Shown: piece by piece, positions 1 through 6,222 of the stretch
Position numbering within the stretch: the first letter of the stretch is position 1
How the letters are laid out: every line of letters starts with the position of its first letter
Assembly (NCBI GenBank): GCA_002299495.1
Contig: DBNZ01000173.1
Location: 1-10,826 of the forward strand
Reading direction: 5' to 3'
Source of the DNA: Methylococcaceae bacterium UBA659
GTDB taxonomy: Bacteria > Pseudomonadota > Gammaproteobacteria > Methylococcales > Methylomonadaceae
DNA: 10,826 nt
Translations under genes and position numbers: made by a program
Notes under the pieces: generated by a model
Told to the model about the DNA's origin: nothing
The model's input: only the letters and a program-made list of their open reading frames with translations
Databases searched by the model: none

Positions 1-59
1 ACCAGAAAATGCGCCGACTCACGGCAAAGGCGTTCTATGAACCCGATAAAAACCGGTAA
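1..59 (+). CDS. Possible 3' end of an upstream gene (partial)
   Basis: The third forward frame is open from the window edge to a TAA at 57-59 and encodes 18 residues ending in KAFYEPDKNR. The composition is protein-like, but the other two forward frames also stay open for about 35 to 70 bases, so this is only the likeliest of three. The product cannot be named. If real, the gene ends about 150 bases before the YeeE/YedE pair and would be a separate transcription unit. Confidence 0.2.
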   Translation, partial: QKMRRLTAKAFYEPDKNR

Positions 60-153
60 TACCCGCTAAACGCAGCAAAATTTATCCACCGCTATGACGC
101 CTTAAGAACAGCCATCTAGCCTTATTATCGTTTTCCAGCGCTACGCTTTTTTG

Positions 154-182
154 TTGTTTTTAGAGAATTAGTATTACATAAT
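154..182 (+). promoter_or_regulatory. Predicted sigma-70 promoter for the YeeE/YedE pair
   Basis: A weak -35 box TTGTTT (154-159) lies 17 bases before a good -10 box CATAAT (177-182, five of six consensus bases). The transcript would start near 189, about 20 bases before the ATG at 209. The -10 box lies inside the inverted repeat at 161-188, so a protein bound there would block the promoter. The call rests on spacing and consensus only. Confidence 0.5.
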
Positions 183-188
183 TCTCTA
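161..188. promoter_or_regulatory. Perfect 10-bp inverted repeat, probable repressor operator
   Basis: The arms TAGAGAATTA (161-170) and TAATTCTCTA (179-188) are exact reverse complements separated by 8 bases. The repeat covers the spacer and -10 box of the predicted promoter and ends about 20 bases before the first YeeE/YedE start codon. An A+T-rich dyad here is typical of dimeric winged-helix repressors. YeeE/YedE genes in other proteobacteria are controlled by the sulfide- and persulfide-sensing ArsR-family repressor BigR, which binds A+T-rich dyads, so a BigR-like regulator is a fair guess. No regulator gene is in the window. No T-run follows, so a terminator is unlikely. Confidence 0.6.
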
Positions 189-208
189 AGTTAATTTACG
201 AGGTTTTT

Positions 209-634
209 ATGGATACATTTACACCCTTGGCAGCTTTGATCGGTGGTTTATTGATCGGTATTTCGGCGGCAATCTTGATTCTATTTAACGGCAGAGTCGC
301 AGGGATCAGCGGTATTCTGAGCGGGATACTGGTTGGCTCAAAAATTGAGAGGCGTTGGCGTTTGGTGTTTGTGCTGGGACTTTTTGCATCACCGATTATT
401 TACCGTCTGTTTGCTGAGTTACCGCAACTTGAAATATCCGATCATGTCGGGAAAGTTGTCTTGGCAGGATTGTTAGTCGGGTTTGGTACTCGGCTTGGTT
501 CCGGATGCACCAGCGGCCATGGTGTGTGTGGCATTGCACGATTATCTGTCCGCTCAGTTGTGGCGACTTTGGTCTTTATGGCAGCGGCTATTTTGACCGT
601 GTATCTTACAAAACATGTGTTTTTCTTGGCGTAA
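209..634 (+). CDS. YeeE/YedE family membrane protein, N-terminal half type
   Basis: This 141-residue membrane protein is the first half of a split YeeE/YedE (DUF395) transporter. Hydrophobic segments lie near residues 8-27, 33-47, 52-67, 82-98 and 114-134. The family signature GCTSGHGVCG is at 99-108, with Cys100, His104 and Cys107. In the full-length relative YeeE/TsuA of E. coli, conserved cysteines pass thiosulfate through the membrane, so uptake or movement of thiosulfate or a related sulfur species is the likely role; the substrate is inferred. The ATG at 209 has GAGG at 200-203, five bases upstream. The second half follows 15 bases after the stop, so the two are almost surely co-transcribed and paired. 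The dyad at 161-188 probably regulates both. Confidence 0.9.
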   Translation: MDTFTPLAALIGGLLIGISAAILILFNGRVAGISGILSGILVGSKIERRWRLVFVLGLFASPIIYRLFAELPQLEISDHVGKVVLAGLLVGFGTRLGSGCTSGHGVCGIARLSVRSVVATLVFMAAAILTVYLTKHVFFLA

Positions 635-649
635 AAATTGGGCAAAAAA

Positions 650-1075
650 ATGAATTTTTTCACCGCATTTATTGCAGGATTATTGTTCGGGTTGGGTTTG
701 ATTGTGTCACATATGGTTAACCCAGCCAAAGTTCTTAAATTTTTAGATGTCATGGGCAATTGGGACCCATCCCTCATATTGGTGATGATCGGTGCGATTT
801 TTGTCAGTTTTTTTGCGTTTAAAAAAGCGGGCAATATGCAAAAGACAATGATTGGTGAACCGATGGCCTTGCCAACGCAAACCACCTTAGATGCGAAATT
901 AATCGCTGGCGCACTTATTTTTGGGGTGGGCTGGGGATTGGCTGGCTACTGCCCGGGGCCGGCGCTGGTGTCACTCATCTTTGGTTACACGCAATCGTTT
1001 GTGTTTGTGACGGCGATGTTGCTCGGCATGCTGATTTACGAATTTATGTATGGCAATCCATTCAAGAAACGGTAA
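650..1075 (+). CDS. YeeE/YedE family membrane protein, C-terminal half type
   Basis: This 141-residue protein is the partner of the preceding gene. Hydrophobic segments lie near residues 5-22, 41-57, 83-99, 103-112 and 115-131. The second-half signature GVGWGLAGYCPGPA is at 92-105, with the conserved Cys101. The pair matches two-gene YeeE/YedE systems such as PmpA/PmpB and should form one membrane unit that handles thiosulfate or another sulfur compound. The ATG at 650 was chosen because it begins the hydrophobic N-terminus (MNFFTAFIAG); a TTG at 638 would add only four residues. Neither start has a strong ribosome binding site, so translation may be coupled to the gene before. No clear terminator follows. 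Confidence 0.9.
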   Translation: MNFFTAFIAGLLFGLGLIVSHMVNPAKVLKFLDVMGNWDPSLILVMIGAIFVSFFAFKKAGNMQKTMIGEPMALPTQTTLDAKLIAGALIFGVGWGLAGYCPGPALVSLIFGYTQSFVFVTAMLLGMLIYEFMYGNPFKKR

Positions 1076-1478
1076 ATCTTGTCAGCTACCTTGCGTAAGC
1101 CGGTGCCAGGATAAGTCTGCTGTCGCCCTTAGATACCGATAGGGTACAAGTGGATCCGTACTTCACCCGAGTTCTTTCGCAAAAATACCCACTCCATACG
1201 CAACCGCCCGTTTTCTTTGCACAGCCGAACCGGTTTGTTGTGGCTGGCTCAATTCATGGTCTGGTTTTTTGCCCCGGAAACGGCAGATGGAAGCCGTGCC
1301 GGAGCGGGAAGGCAGGCGCAGTGCGCTGGAGCTTTGCTGTGAAGCAAGGGCAGAACGACTGCAACCTTAGTAGGGTATCCTTGCCGGAGTCTGATGCGCG
1401 CAAGAAGCCAGAGCGAGTCCTTACGGGACCGTGAAAGAATTCACGTCATTTATTTCCGGCATGGTTCATTAACAGTAG
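1076..1478. other. 403-base region without a convincing gene; possible relic of a repeat or mobile element
   Basis: No ORF here has a recognisable domain. A GTG-started frame (1150-1434, 94 codons) gives a Pro/Arg-rich product with no family resemblance. Another frame, 1287-1370, encodes 27 residues beginning MEAVPEREGRR. The right half, about 1280-1445, is richer in G+C and purines than the flanks and has several short hairpins: 1316-1326 (GCGC arms), 1332-1349 (7-bp stem with a GTGA loop of GNRA type), 1417-1429 (GTCC/GGAC) and 1431-1444 (GTGAA/TTCAC). This looks like a structured or transposed sequence, perhaps a group II intron fragment or an interspersed repeat. I cannot identify it. Confidence 0.4.
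1332..1349 (+). repeat. Hairpin with GNRA-type loop
   Basis: CTTTGCT (1332-1338) pairs with AGCAAGG (1343-1349), with one G-T wobble, around the loop GTGA. A GNRA tetraloop on a 7-bp stem is common in structured RNAs such as ribozymes and introns. No T-run follows, so it is not a Rho-independent terminator. Whether the region is transcribed is unknown. Confidence 0.4.
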
Positions 1479-1901
1479 CTATTTTAGCCCGGCCACATGA
1501 CTTACCTGGGCAATCCAATCCTGCAAGTTGTAATAATTAGTGACTCGTTTGACCTTGTCGTTTTCAATCTCAAAGAAGGCGCCAGCGGGCAACCGGTATT
1601 TTTGCCCGTTGGCTGGTGGCAAACCTTCATCGGTTTCCAAGTATTCCCCCAACACGACAAATTCGGCCGCCGCCCGTGAACCATCCGGCGTGGCCATGAT
1701 AACCATGTCCACCAGTTGTTCCTTATAATTTTTGTTCATGCCCGCCATAAATCGGCCAAAAGCCTCTTTGCCAAGCTCTCGCCCCCCTTGGTTGATGTCA
1801 TGGGCGACATCGTCCGCCAGTAAGCCTAAAAAAGTTCCCATGTCCCTTTTGTTAAAGGCTTCGTAATATTTATGTATTAAATTAATGGTGTTTTCGTTCA
1901 T
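1479..1901 (-). CDS. NTF2-like protein, ketosteroid isomerase-related (SnoaL-like)
   Basis: This 140-residue soluble protein has the single-domain NTF2-like (SnoaL/ketosteroid isomerase) fold and spans the usual family length. The N-terminal helix carries YYEAFNKRD (residues 13-21), followed by LLADDVAHDINQGGRE (27-42). Strands toward the C-terminus include AAAEFVVLGEYL and the pocket-lining LPAGAFFEI, and the end reads RVTNYYNLQDWIAQV. This pattern matches the family annotated as ketosteroid isomerase-related, whose members have no established reaction; real steroid isomerase activity should not be assumed. It stands alone on the minus strand, divergent from the signalling cluster. The ATG at 1901 has only a weak AAAGAA upstream as a ribosome binding site. 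Confidence 0.85.
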   Translation of the reverse strand: MNENTINLIHKYYEAFNKRDMGTFLGLLADDVAHDINQGGRELGKEAFGRFMAGMNKNYKEQLVDMVIMATPDGSRAAAEFVVLGEYLETDEGLPPANGQKYRLPAGAFFEIENDKVKRVTNYYNLQDWIAQVSHVAGLK

Positions 1902-1926
1902 ATTCTTTAATCGTCAAAAAGTGCCT

Positions 1927-1956
1927 ATCTTAAAGGCAATCTTGGCTTTTTGTCGG
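1927..1956 (-). promoter_or_regulatory. Weak predicted promoter for the NTF2-like gene
   Basis: Read on the minus strand, CCGACA (1956-1951) and TAAGAT (1932-1927) are separated by 18 bases and each matches four of six consensus positions. Transcription would begin near 1919, about 18 bases before the start codon. A short inverted repeat, TGCCT at 1922-1926 and AGGCA at 1934-1938, overlaps the -10 box. The support is modest. Confidence 0.3.
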
Positions 1957-2031
1957 GTAAATTTTTAGCCTACAGAAATGCCATGCCTTGATGCCCAAGC
2001 CAAGCCGACAGTTATCGAAATATTTATCTTG

Positions 2032-2037
2032 TATAAT
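2032..2037 (+). promoter_or_regulatory. -10 box for the signalling cluster
   Basis: A perfect TATAAT lies 43 bases before the ATG at 2081, in the gap between the divergent NTF2-like gene and the cluster. No good -35 box is present at 16-18 bases upstream; CCGACA at 2005-2010 is 21 bases away. The promoter may therefore need an activator. It is the only strong -10 candidate seen ahead of the seven genes. Confidence 0.5.
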
Positions 2038-2080
2038 CCGGCATTGGAACTATCCTCTACATTCCATTTAGTCTATTTCC

Positions 2081-2812
2081 ATGAACGGCAGAATGAACCT
2101 TATAGCCAAAGTTGATGAAAGCGTAGGGGCGACACCTAGGCCTTTTCAGGCGATCTTCCGTTTAGATGGCAGACTTTTTGAATCGATCGCTTATCTGGAA
2201 GATAACGCCTTGCTGGAACAGTTAGTTTTCAACATAGCGCGGAAGCCAAGGCATTTGCTTTCCCATGTCCAGCGCATTGTTATCTGCTATGAGAACTCTT
2301 GGTCAGGGCAATTGCTTGCAGCCCTGATAGATTTTTTAATGGTGTTGAATGGCCGTGGAAAGGCGATTAGCCAGCGCCTGTTGTTAGGGGCAAAATCGCG
2401 TCTGACCCAAGATGACTTGCGGCTGCTGCAAGACTTCTTATCCAATAAGGCTTCGACCAAGCGAGCAAACGCCAATCAATATTCTATTTTTAGCAAAGGC
2501 TTGGAAGGTGCCGGTCATGTAGTCGAGCAGGCCAGGCAAGCCCGGAGGCTAGACTATGATCCCCTGGAACTGGCTAGGGATCATATTGAATACAGCCAAC
2601 TCGATCATGCCAAGCAAGTGTTGGAACAAGCCGTTAATAACGACCCAAACCGTGTGGTATTACAAGAAGAATTGCTGGAGCTGTATTGGTCTACCCGGGA
2701 TCACGAAGGGTTTATGAAAATGTTCAATCAAATGCAGCAAGTCGGCTTTTGCATGATTGAAGGCTGGGTCAGCCTATACCATCTTTTTAAAGGGCGGGAA
2801 GAGAATGGATAA
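2081..2812 (+). CDS. FimV-like TPR-repeat protein
   Basis: This 243-residue protein has no signal peptide or membrane segment and is probably cytoplasmic. Residues 21-130 are mostly helical and not recognised. Residues 160-220 look like TPR repeats of the type in the cytoplasmic part of FimV: LARDHIEYSQLDHAKQVLEQ, then a second helix pair with LLELYWSTRDHEGF. FimV is a polar peptidoglycan-binding hub that supports type IV pili and twitching. This protein has only a FimV-like cytoplasmic segment, without LysM or membrane parts. The ATG at 2081 lacks a clear ribosome binding site; Met5 (2093) is an alternative. It is first in the cluster and overlaps the next gene by 8 bases, so the two are probably translationally coupled. 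A scaffold role for the GTPase system is inferred. Confidence 0.7.
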   Translation: MNGRMNLIAKVDESVGATPRPFQAIFRLDGRLFESIAYLEDNALLEQLVFNIARKPRHLLSHVQRIVICYENSWSGQLLAALIDFLMVLNGRGKAISQRLLLGAKSRLTQDDLRLLQDFLSNKASTKRANANQYSIFSKGLEGAGHVVEQARQARRLDYDPLELARDHIEYSQLDHAKQVLEQAVNNDPNRVVLQEELLELYWSTRDHEGFMKMFNQMQQVGFCMIEGWVSLYHLFKGREENG

Positions 2813-4058
2813 TATAAAAAATCCATTAAAAGTAGCGTTACATGGCATGGATGCGCGCAGCGGCAAAATGATGGCGATGTACTTACAAGGCCCTTGTAAA
2901 GGAATGGCCATTGTGGTTGCCGCTGCAAATGCCGACGTGGATATTTTCGATGCGGACTCGATATCAGGGCGGCAATTGCTAAATGCTTGCCATGCTAAAG
3001 ATATGCATCGGCCTATCATCGCCATGTCCCTGAATCAGTTAGACTATGCCCAAGTGATCGCCATCAAAAAACCGGTCAAAACGGATGATATGTTGGCGGC
3101 TTTGGCAACAGCGAAAACCATGCTAGGGGCTGCGGGTGGCACTCCTGATAAATTAAATCAAAATCACCGCGTTGACCAAAAAGTTGCTAAGGATGAGGCA
3201 ATAAGCCCCGCTGCAAGTCGCCCTGAAGCCAGTAAGCCCATAACAGATGCCGCAGAGGAAAAACCAGTCCTAAAACGCTATGTTTTAGACCGGGGCGAGC
3301 TGAAAAAAACCTCCAAGCACAAAGCAGCGATGCAACTGAGTGAAACGGGTTTTGGCGCATTTATCGGGATTGTCCCGGGTCTTGATGTGAACGACCCGAA
3401 ACAATTCAAACAGGCTCATTATGACCCCAAAGAATATTTTCAAGGTTATATTGATTCCGCTTTTGTTACCTGCCATTCCTTAGCGCAGGAAAGCCAGTTA
3501 AATACGGGATGGATGCCGTTGATAATATTTCCAAAATCACATGAGGTCTGGCTGGATGCCGATGACAACCAGTTACGCTCATTCTCCGGGCTGGTGATAA
3601 ACCCGGCGTTGGGAAAAAAAATATCGGTCACCCCAATAAGCCGTGATTTGGCCAGGCAAGAAAAAGCCTTGGAGAAATATCAAAGTATGGATGCTTTCCT
3701 GTGGAAAATTGCCTGTTGGGCCTCTAAGGGAAGGTATCCGGTCAATATTGATATCAGCCAGCCCGTCTATCTTAAACACTGGCCTAATTTCACTCGCCTG
3801 CTGGTTACTCCCCATGCTTTGCGGATTTCGGCCTTGTTAGTACAAGGACCAAGAACGCTGCCTAGCATTGCCGAATCGCTTAACATCAAGCCCCAATATG
3901 TTTTTGTTTTCATCAGTGCGGCTTATTCTTTAGGGTTGGCAGGCCAGGCTAAAAGGGAAAGTGATATTCTGTCCAAGCCTCCAGAGGTTAAGCCGAGCAA
4001 AAAACACGGCATATTGGGGCGTATCCTCAATAAATTGATCGGTAAAAAAGCATCTTAA
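2805..4058 (+). CDS. Degenerate receiver-domain protein with linker, C-terminal domain and basic tail
   Basis: This 417-residue soluble protein has several parts. Residues 8-108 resemble a CheY-like receiver: DIFDAD (46-51) stands where the phosphorylated Asp would be and KKP (88-90) where the Lys-Pro pair would be. The loop after Asp49 is short and the N-terminal acidic pair is not evident, so it may be a pseudo-receiver. Residues 110-155 are an Ala/Pro/Lys/Glu-rich linker. Residues 156-320 are unrecognised; 325-385 could be a winged-helix-like domain (ALRISALLVQG, LPSIAESLNI). Residues 396-417 are a Lys-rich amphipathic tail that might bind membrane. Receiver, linker and C-terminal module next to a GTPase recall RomR, the partner of MglA, though I see no sequence match to RomR. 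The ATG at 2805 follows the purine-rich AGGGCGGGAA. Confidence 0.65.
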   Translation: MDNIKNPLKVALHGMDARSGKMMAMYLQGPCKGMAIVVAAANADVDIFDADSISGRQLLNACHAKDMHRPIIAMSLNQLDYAQVIAIKKPVKTDDMLAALATAKTMLGAAGGTPDKLNQNHRVDQKVAKDEAISPAASRPEASKPITDAAEEKPVLKRYVLDRGELKKTSKHKAAMQLSETGFGAFIGIVPGLDVNDPKQFKQAHYDPKEYFQGYIDSAFVTCHSLAQESQLNTGWMPLIIFPKSHEVWLDADDNQLRSFSGLVINPALGKKISVTPISRDLARQEKALEKYQSMDAFLWKIACWASKGRYPVNIDISQPVYLKHWPNFTRLLVTPHALRISALLVQGPRTLPSIAESLNIKPQYVFVFISAAYSLGLAGQAKRESDILSKPPEVKPSKKHGILGRILNKLIGKKAS

Positions 4059-4074
4059 AACCTAATTAACCATT

Positions 4075-4611
4075 ATGAGCCAGTACAAAATAATATTTAC
4101 CGGACCTGTGGGTGCAGGAAAAACCACGGCAATCAATTCCATTAGCGATACGCCACCGATAAAGACGGATGCTGCTGCCAGCGATATGACTAAAACCCGG
4201 AAGAATTCAACGACAGTGGCGTTAGATTACGGTGTCATGAACCTTCCGGGTGGTGAAAAATTGCACCTTTACGGCACTCCCGGGCAGGAACGTTTTGATT
4301 TTATGTGGGATATTTTGGTCAATGGCGGAATTGGCCTGATATTGTTATTGGACAATACCCGGTCGGATCCATTTGTGGACATGAAGTTTTTTTTGGAGAC
4401 CTTTGACAAGTTCATCAAAGAAACCGCCGTTGCGATTGGTGTGACGCAAATGGATTTAAGCGACAAGCCGACCATAGATGATTACCATGTACAATTGCGA
4501 TCATATAATTTACAGTTTCCCATTTTTGCCGTTGATGCTAGGGAAAAGGCTGATGTTTCGTTGCTAGTCCAATCTTTGTTGTACTCATTAGACCCTGAGC
4601 TGGAAGGGTGA
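4075..4611 (+). CDS. MglA-like small Ras-family GTPase
   Basis: This 178-residue protein is a single small GTPase domain of the bacterial MglA/CvnD type. The P-loop GPVGAGKT is at 10-17. Switch I probably includes Thr46 or Thr47. The G3 motif is YGTPGQERF (66-74), so Gly67 replaces the usual Asp of DxxG, while Gln71 (Ras Gln61 equivalent) is kept. G4 is TQMD (124-127), not NKxD, and G5 is probably FAVDAR (151-156). Myxococcus MglA likewise has a non-Asp residue in G3 (TVPGQ). Such GTPases switch cell polarity or signalling and are turned off by roadblock GAPs like MglB; a roadblock gene lies two genes downstream. There is no lipidation motif or membrane segment. The start follows the previous stop by 16 bases and has no clear ribosome binding site. 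Confidence 0.88.
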   Translation: MSQYKIIFTGPVGAGKTTAINSISDTPPIKTDAAASDMTKTRKNSTTVALDYGVMNLPGGEKLHLYGTPGQERFDFMWDILVNGGIGLILLLDNTRSDPFVDMKFFLETFDKFIKETAVAIGVTQMDLSDKPTIDDYHVQLRSYNLQFPIFAVDAREKADVSLLVQSLLYSLDPELEG

Positions 4612-4617
4612 TTATCA

Positions 4618-5259
4618 ATGGTCTCTGACTATATCCTTGCAGAAAGTTTGTATTTATACCCTACCCCGGCAGGGGTGTATTATGCGGTTTCATCCTTAGA
4701 ATTGGATAAACCCCGGAAATTTTTGCACAAAATGCTGATGCAGCCGCAGACCATGGCTCTTAACTTGAATAATCTTAAGTACCTGATGGAGCAGAATGAC
4801 GCGCAAAAATGCTTTGAGCTGCTGCATCATTGCCAACAACTCGGTTGGGTACAAGGGCTGGATTCCAATAGGGAATTTCCCAGTGAGGCGCTTGAGGTCA
4901 TGTTGCCTTCGATGCTCGGCAAACTCTCTGAGAACGGTAAGGTATTGTTGGCGGATAACCAAGGATTTTATTTGGCCACCCACGGTTTCCCCCATGAAGT
5001 GGCTGAGGAGTTGTCTGCATTGAGTGCGGAAATAGCCACCGTCCACGAGCGGCGTTCTGGTTTGCTGATCAAGAACATGGGCTTAAAAAGCCATGCCTGG
5101 TCGATAGTCGATGCTTTTGGCAACAGTGAAGTGGGTTTTTGGCCGCTATTTATTTCCAAAAATCGATTTGTCATTGCGATCTATGGCATACCCCATTTTA
5201 ACCAGCCTGAATTTGTGTCCTTGGTTTGGGCTTTGACCATGCGTTATTCCACTAAATAA
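4618..5259 (+). CDS. Uncharacterised protein with probable divergent C-terminal roadblock/LC7 domain
   Basis: This 213-residue soluble protein is not matched with confidence to a named family. Residues 1-85 form a helical module (TPAGVYYAVSSLELDKP, CFELLHHCQQLGWVQGL) that loosely recalls the winged-helix-like end of the receiver protein two genes back. Residues 92-213 follow the strand-helix-strand order of a roadblock/LC7 domain: GKVLLADNQGFYLATHG, a helix with ELSALSAEIATVHERR, then strands AWSIVDAFG, VGFWPLFIS and RFVIAIYG, and a last helix. It directly follows the GTPase, with GGAAGGG at 4602-4608 as ribosome binding site, so it could be a second regulator or adaptor of that GTPase. The roadblock assignment is by pattern only. 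Confidence 0.6.
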   Translation: MVSDYILAESLYLYPTPAGVYYAVSSLELDKPRKFLHKMLMQPQTMALNLNNLKYLMEQNDAQKCFELLHHCQQLGWVQGLDSNREFPSEALEVMLPSMLGKLSENGKVLLADNQGFYLATHGFPHEVAEELSALSAEIATVHERRSGLLIKNMGLKSHAWSIVDAFGNSEVGFWPLFISKNRFVIAIYGIPHFNQPEFVSLVWALTMRYSTK

Positions 5260-5293
5260 TTTTATTGCATTACTTGACAAGAGAGGGCTAATT

Positions 5294-5656
5294 ATGCGAG
5301 CAAATATGTTGACTTCTGTTTTGACAGAACTTAACGGGACTTCGGCGGATATCGAAGCGTCGGGAATAATCTCCACCGACGGTTTAATGATCGCATCGGT
5401 ATTGCCTGCCGGAATGGACGAAGACCGGGTAGGGGCAATGAGCGCCGCCATGTTGTCACTAGGGGACAGGACGGCGCAAGAACTGGCGCGGGGTACTTTG
5501 GAGCAAGTACTGATCAAGGGCGACAAGGGTTATGTCCTGATGACCTATGCCGGACCCGAATCGGTGCTGACAGTGCTGGCCAAACCCAATGCGAAACTAG
5601 GTCTGATTTTCTTGGACGTAAAACGCGCCGCCAGCAGCGTGGCGGAGTTTTTATAA
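5294..5656 (+). CDS. Roadblock/LC7 domain protein, MglB-like
   Basis: This 120-residue protein is a complete, single roadblock/LC7 domain of the usual length. The order is an N-terminal helix (MLTSVLTELNG), strand SGIISTDGLMIASVLP (23-38), a long helix (VGAMSAAMLSLGDRTAQEL, 46-64), strands EQVLIKGDKGYVLMTYAG and VLTVLAKP, then LGLIFLDVKRAASSVAEF. MglB homodimers act as GTPase-activating proteins for MglA, and related roadblock proteins pair with GTPases in the Streptomyces conservons. It is therefore the likely GAP or binding partner of the GTPase at 4075-4611. The ATG at 5294 has a strong GAGAGGG at 5281-5287. The gap of 34 bases from the preceding gene is short enough for one transcript. 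Confidence 0.9.
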   Translation: MRANMLTSVLTELNGTSADIEASGIISTDGLMIASVLPAGMDEDRVGAMSAAMLSLGDRTAQELARGTLEQVLIKGDKGYVLMTYAGPESVLTVLAKPNAKLGLIFLDVKRAASSVAEFL

Positions 5657-5718
5657 CCCATAGGTTTGGTCTCTTTCAGCCAGCTTCGTGGCCGTCATAA
5701 TAATAAAAGGAACGATCC

Positions 5719-6195
5719 ATGCTGCACGATATGCGGCCGGAAGATATTGTCGGCGAGTTCAGGGAAAAGACCCTAGATTTATATGGTGGGTATCGTAGAG
5801 CCGTGTTGTATACCGAAATCGAGACGCCTTATCCAGACGGCAAACTGATTGTGTCCACCACCAACAAGGACGGCATCATCACCCATGCCAACAAATCCTT
5901 TGTTGAGATGTCCGGCTATACCGAAGATGAAATTTTATATGCCCCGCACTCCATCCTGCGGCATCCTGACATGCCACCGGCGGCGTTCAAAGATTTATGG
6001 GACACCGTCAACCGGGGCGAACATTGGCAGGGATACGTCAAAAACTTGCGTAAAGATGGCGGCTATTATTGGGTTAAAGCGACAGTGATCCCGAACATCC
6101 GGCAAGCTAAGGTGGTCAGTTACACCTCCGTGAGGAGAAAACCTTCCAGAACCAAAGTGGAAGAATGCACGCAGCTGTATCCGACGCTCTTTTAA
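5719..6195 (+). CDS. Stand-alone Aer-type PAS domain protein
   Basis: This 158-residue protein has one PAS domain, about residues 42-140, after a 40-residue helical N-terminus. The core reads VSTTNKDGIITHANKSF (45-61), then MSGYTEDEIL, LRHPDMPPAAFKDLWDTV (80-97) and HWQGYVKNLRKDGGYYWVKA (102-121). This is the Aer-type pattern; in E. coli Aer the domain binds FAD and senses redox or energy state, and the RHPDMP segment (here Arg81, His82, Asp84) is its hallmark. Unlike Aer, there is no membrane anchor, HAMP or methyl-accepting region and no kinase or cyclase output, so it must signal by contact with partners. AAAGGA at 5706-5711 precedes the ATG. The context suggests input to the GTPase/roadblock module; FAD binding is inferred. 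Confidence 0.88.
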   Translation: MLHDMRPEDIVGEFREKTLDLYGGYRRAVLYTEIETPYPDGKLIVSTTNKDGIITHANKSFVEMSGYTEDEILYAPHSILRHPDMPPAAFKDLWDTVNRGEHWQGYVKNLRKDGGYYWVKATVIPNIRQAKVVSYTSVRRKPSRTKVEECTQLYPTLF

Positions 6196-6222
6196 TAAAA
6201 ATAACAACGGCAAGGGTGTGCT

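Noticed and set aside
1150..1434. 94-codon frame on the plus strand
   Set aside because: It starts at GTG without a ribosome binding site, its product has no domain-like pattern, and it runs through the hairpin-rich stretch; more likely chance or part of a relic.
5274..5279. Perfect TTGACA, a possible internal promoter before the roadblock gene
   Set aside because: It lies 14 bases before the start codon, so the -10 box would fall within the coding sequence, and no good -10 box is present at the right spacing.
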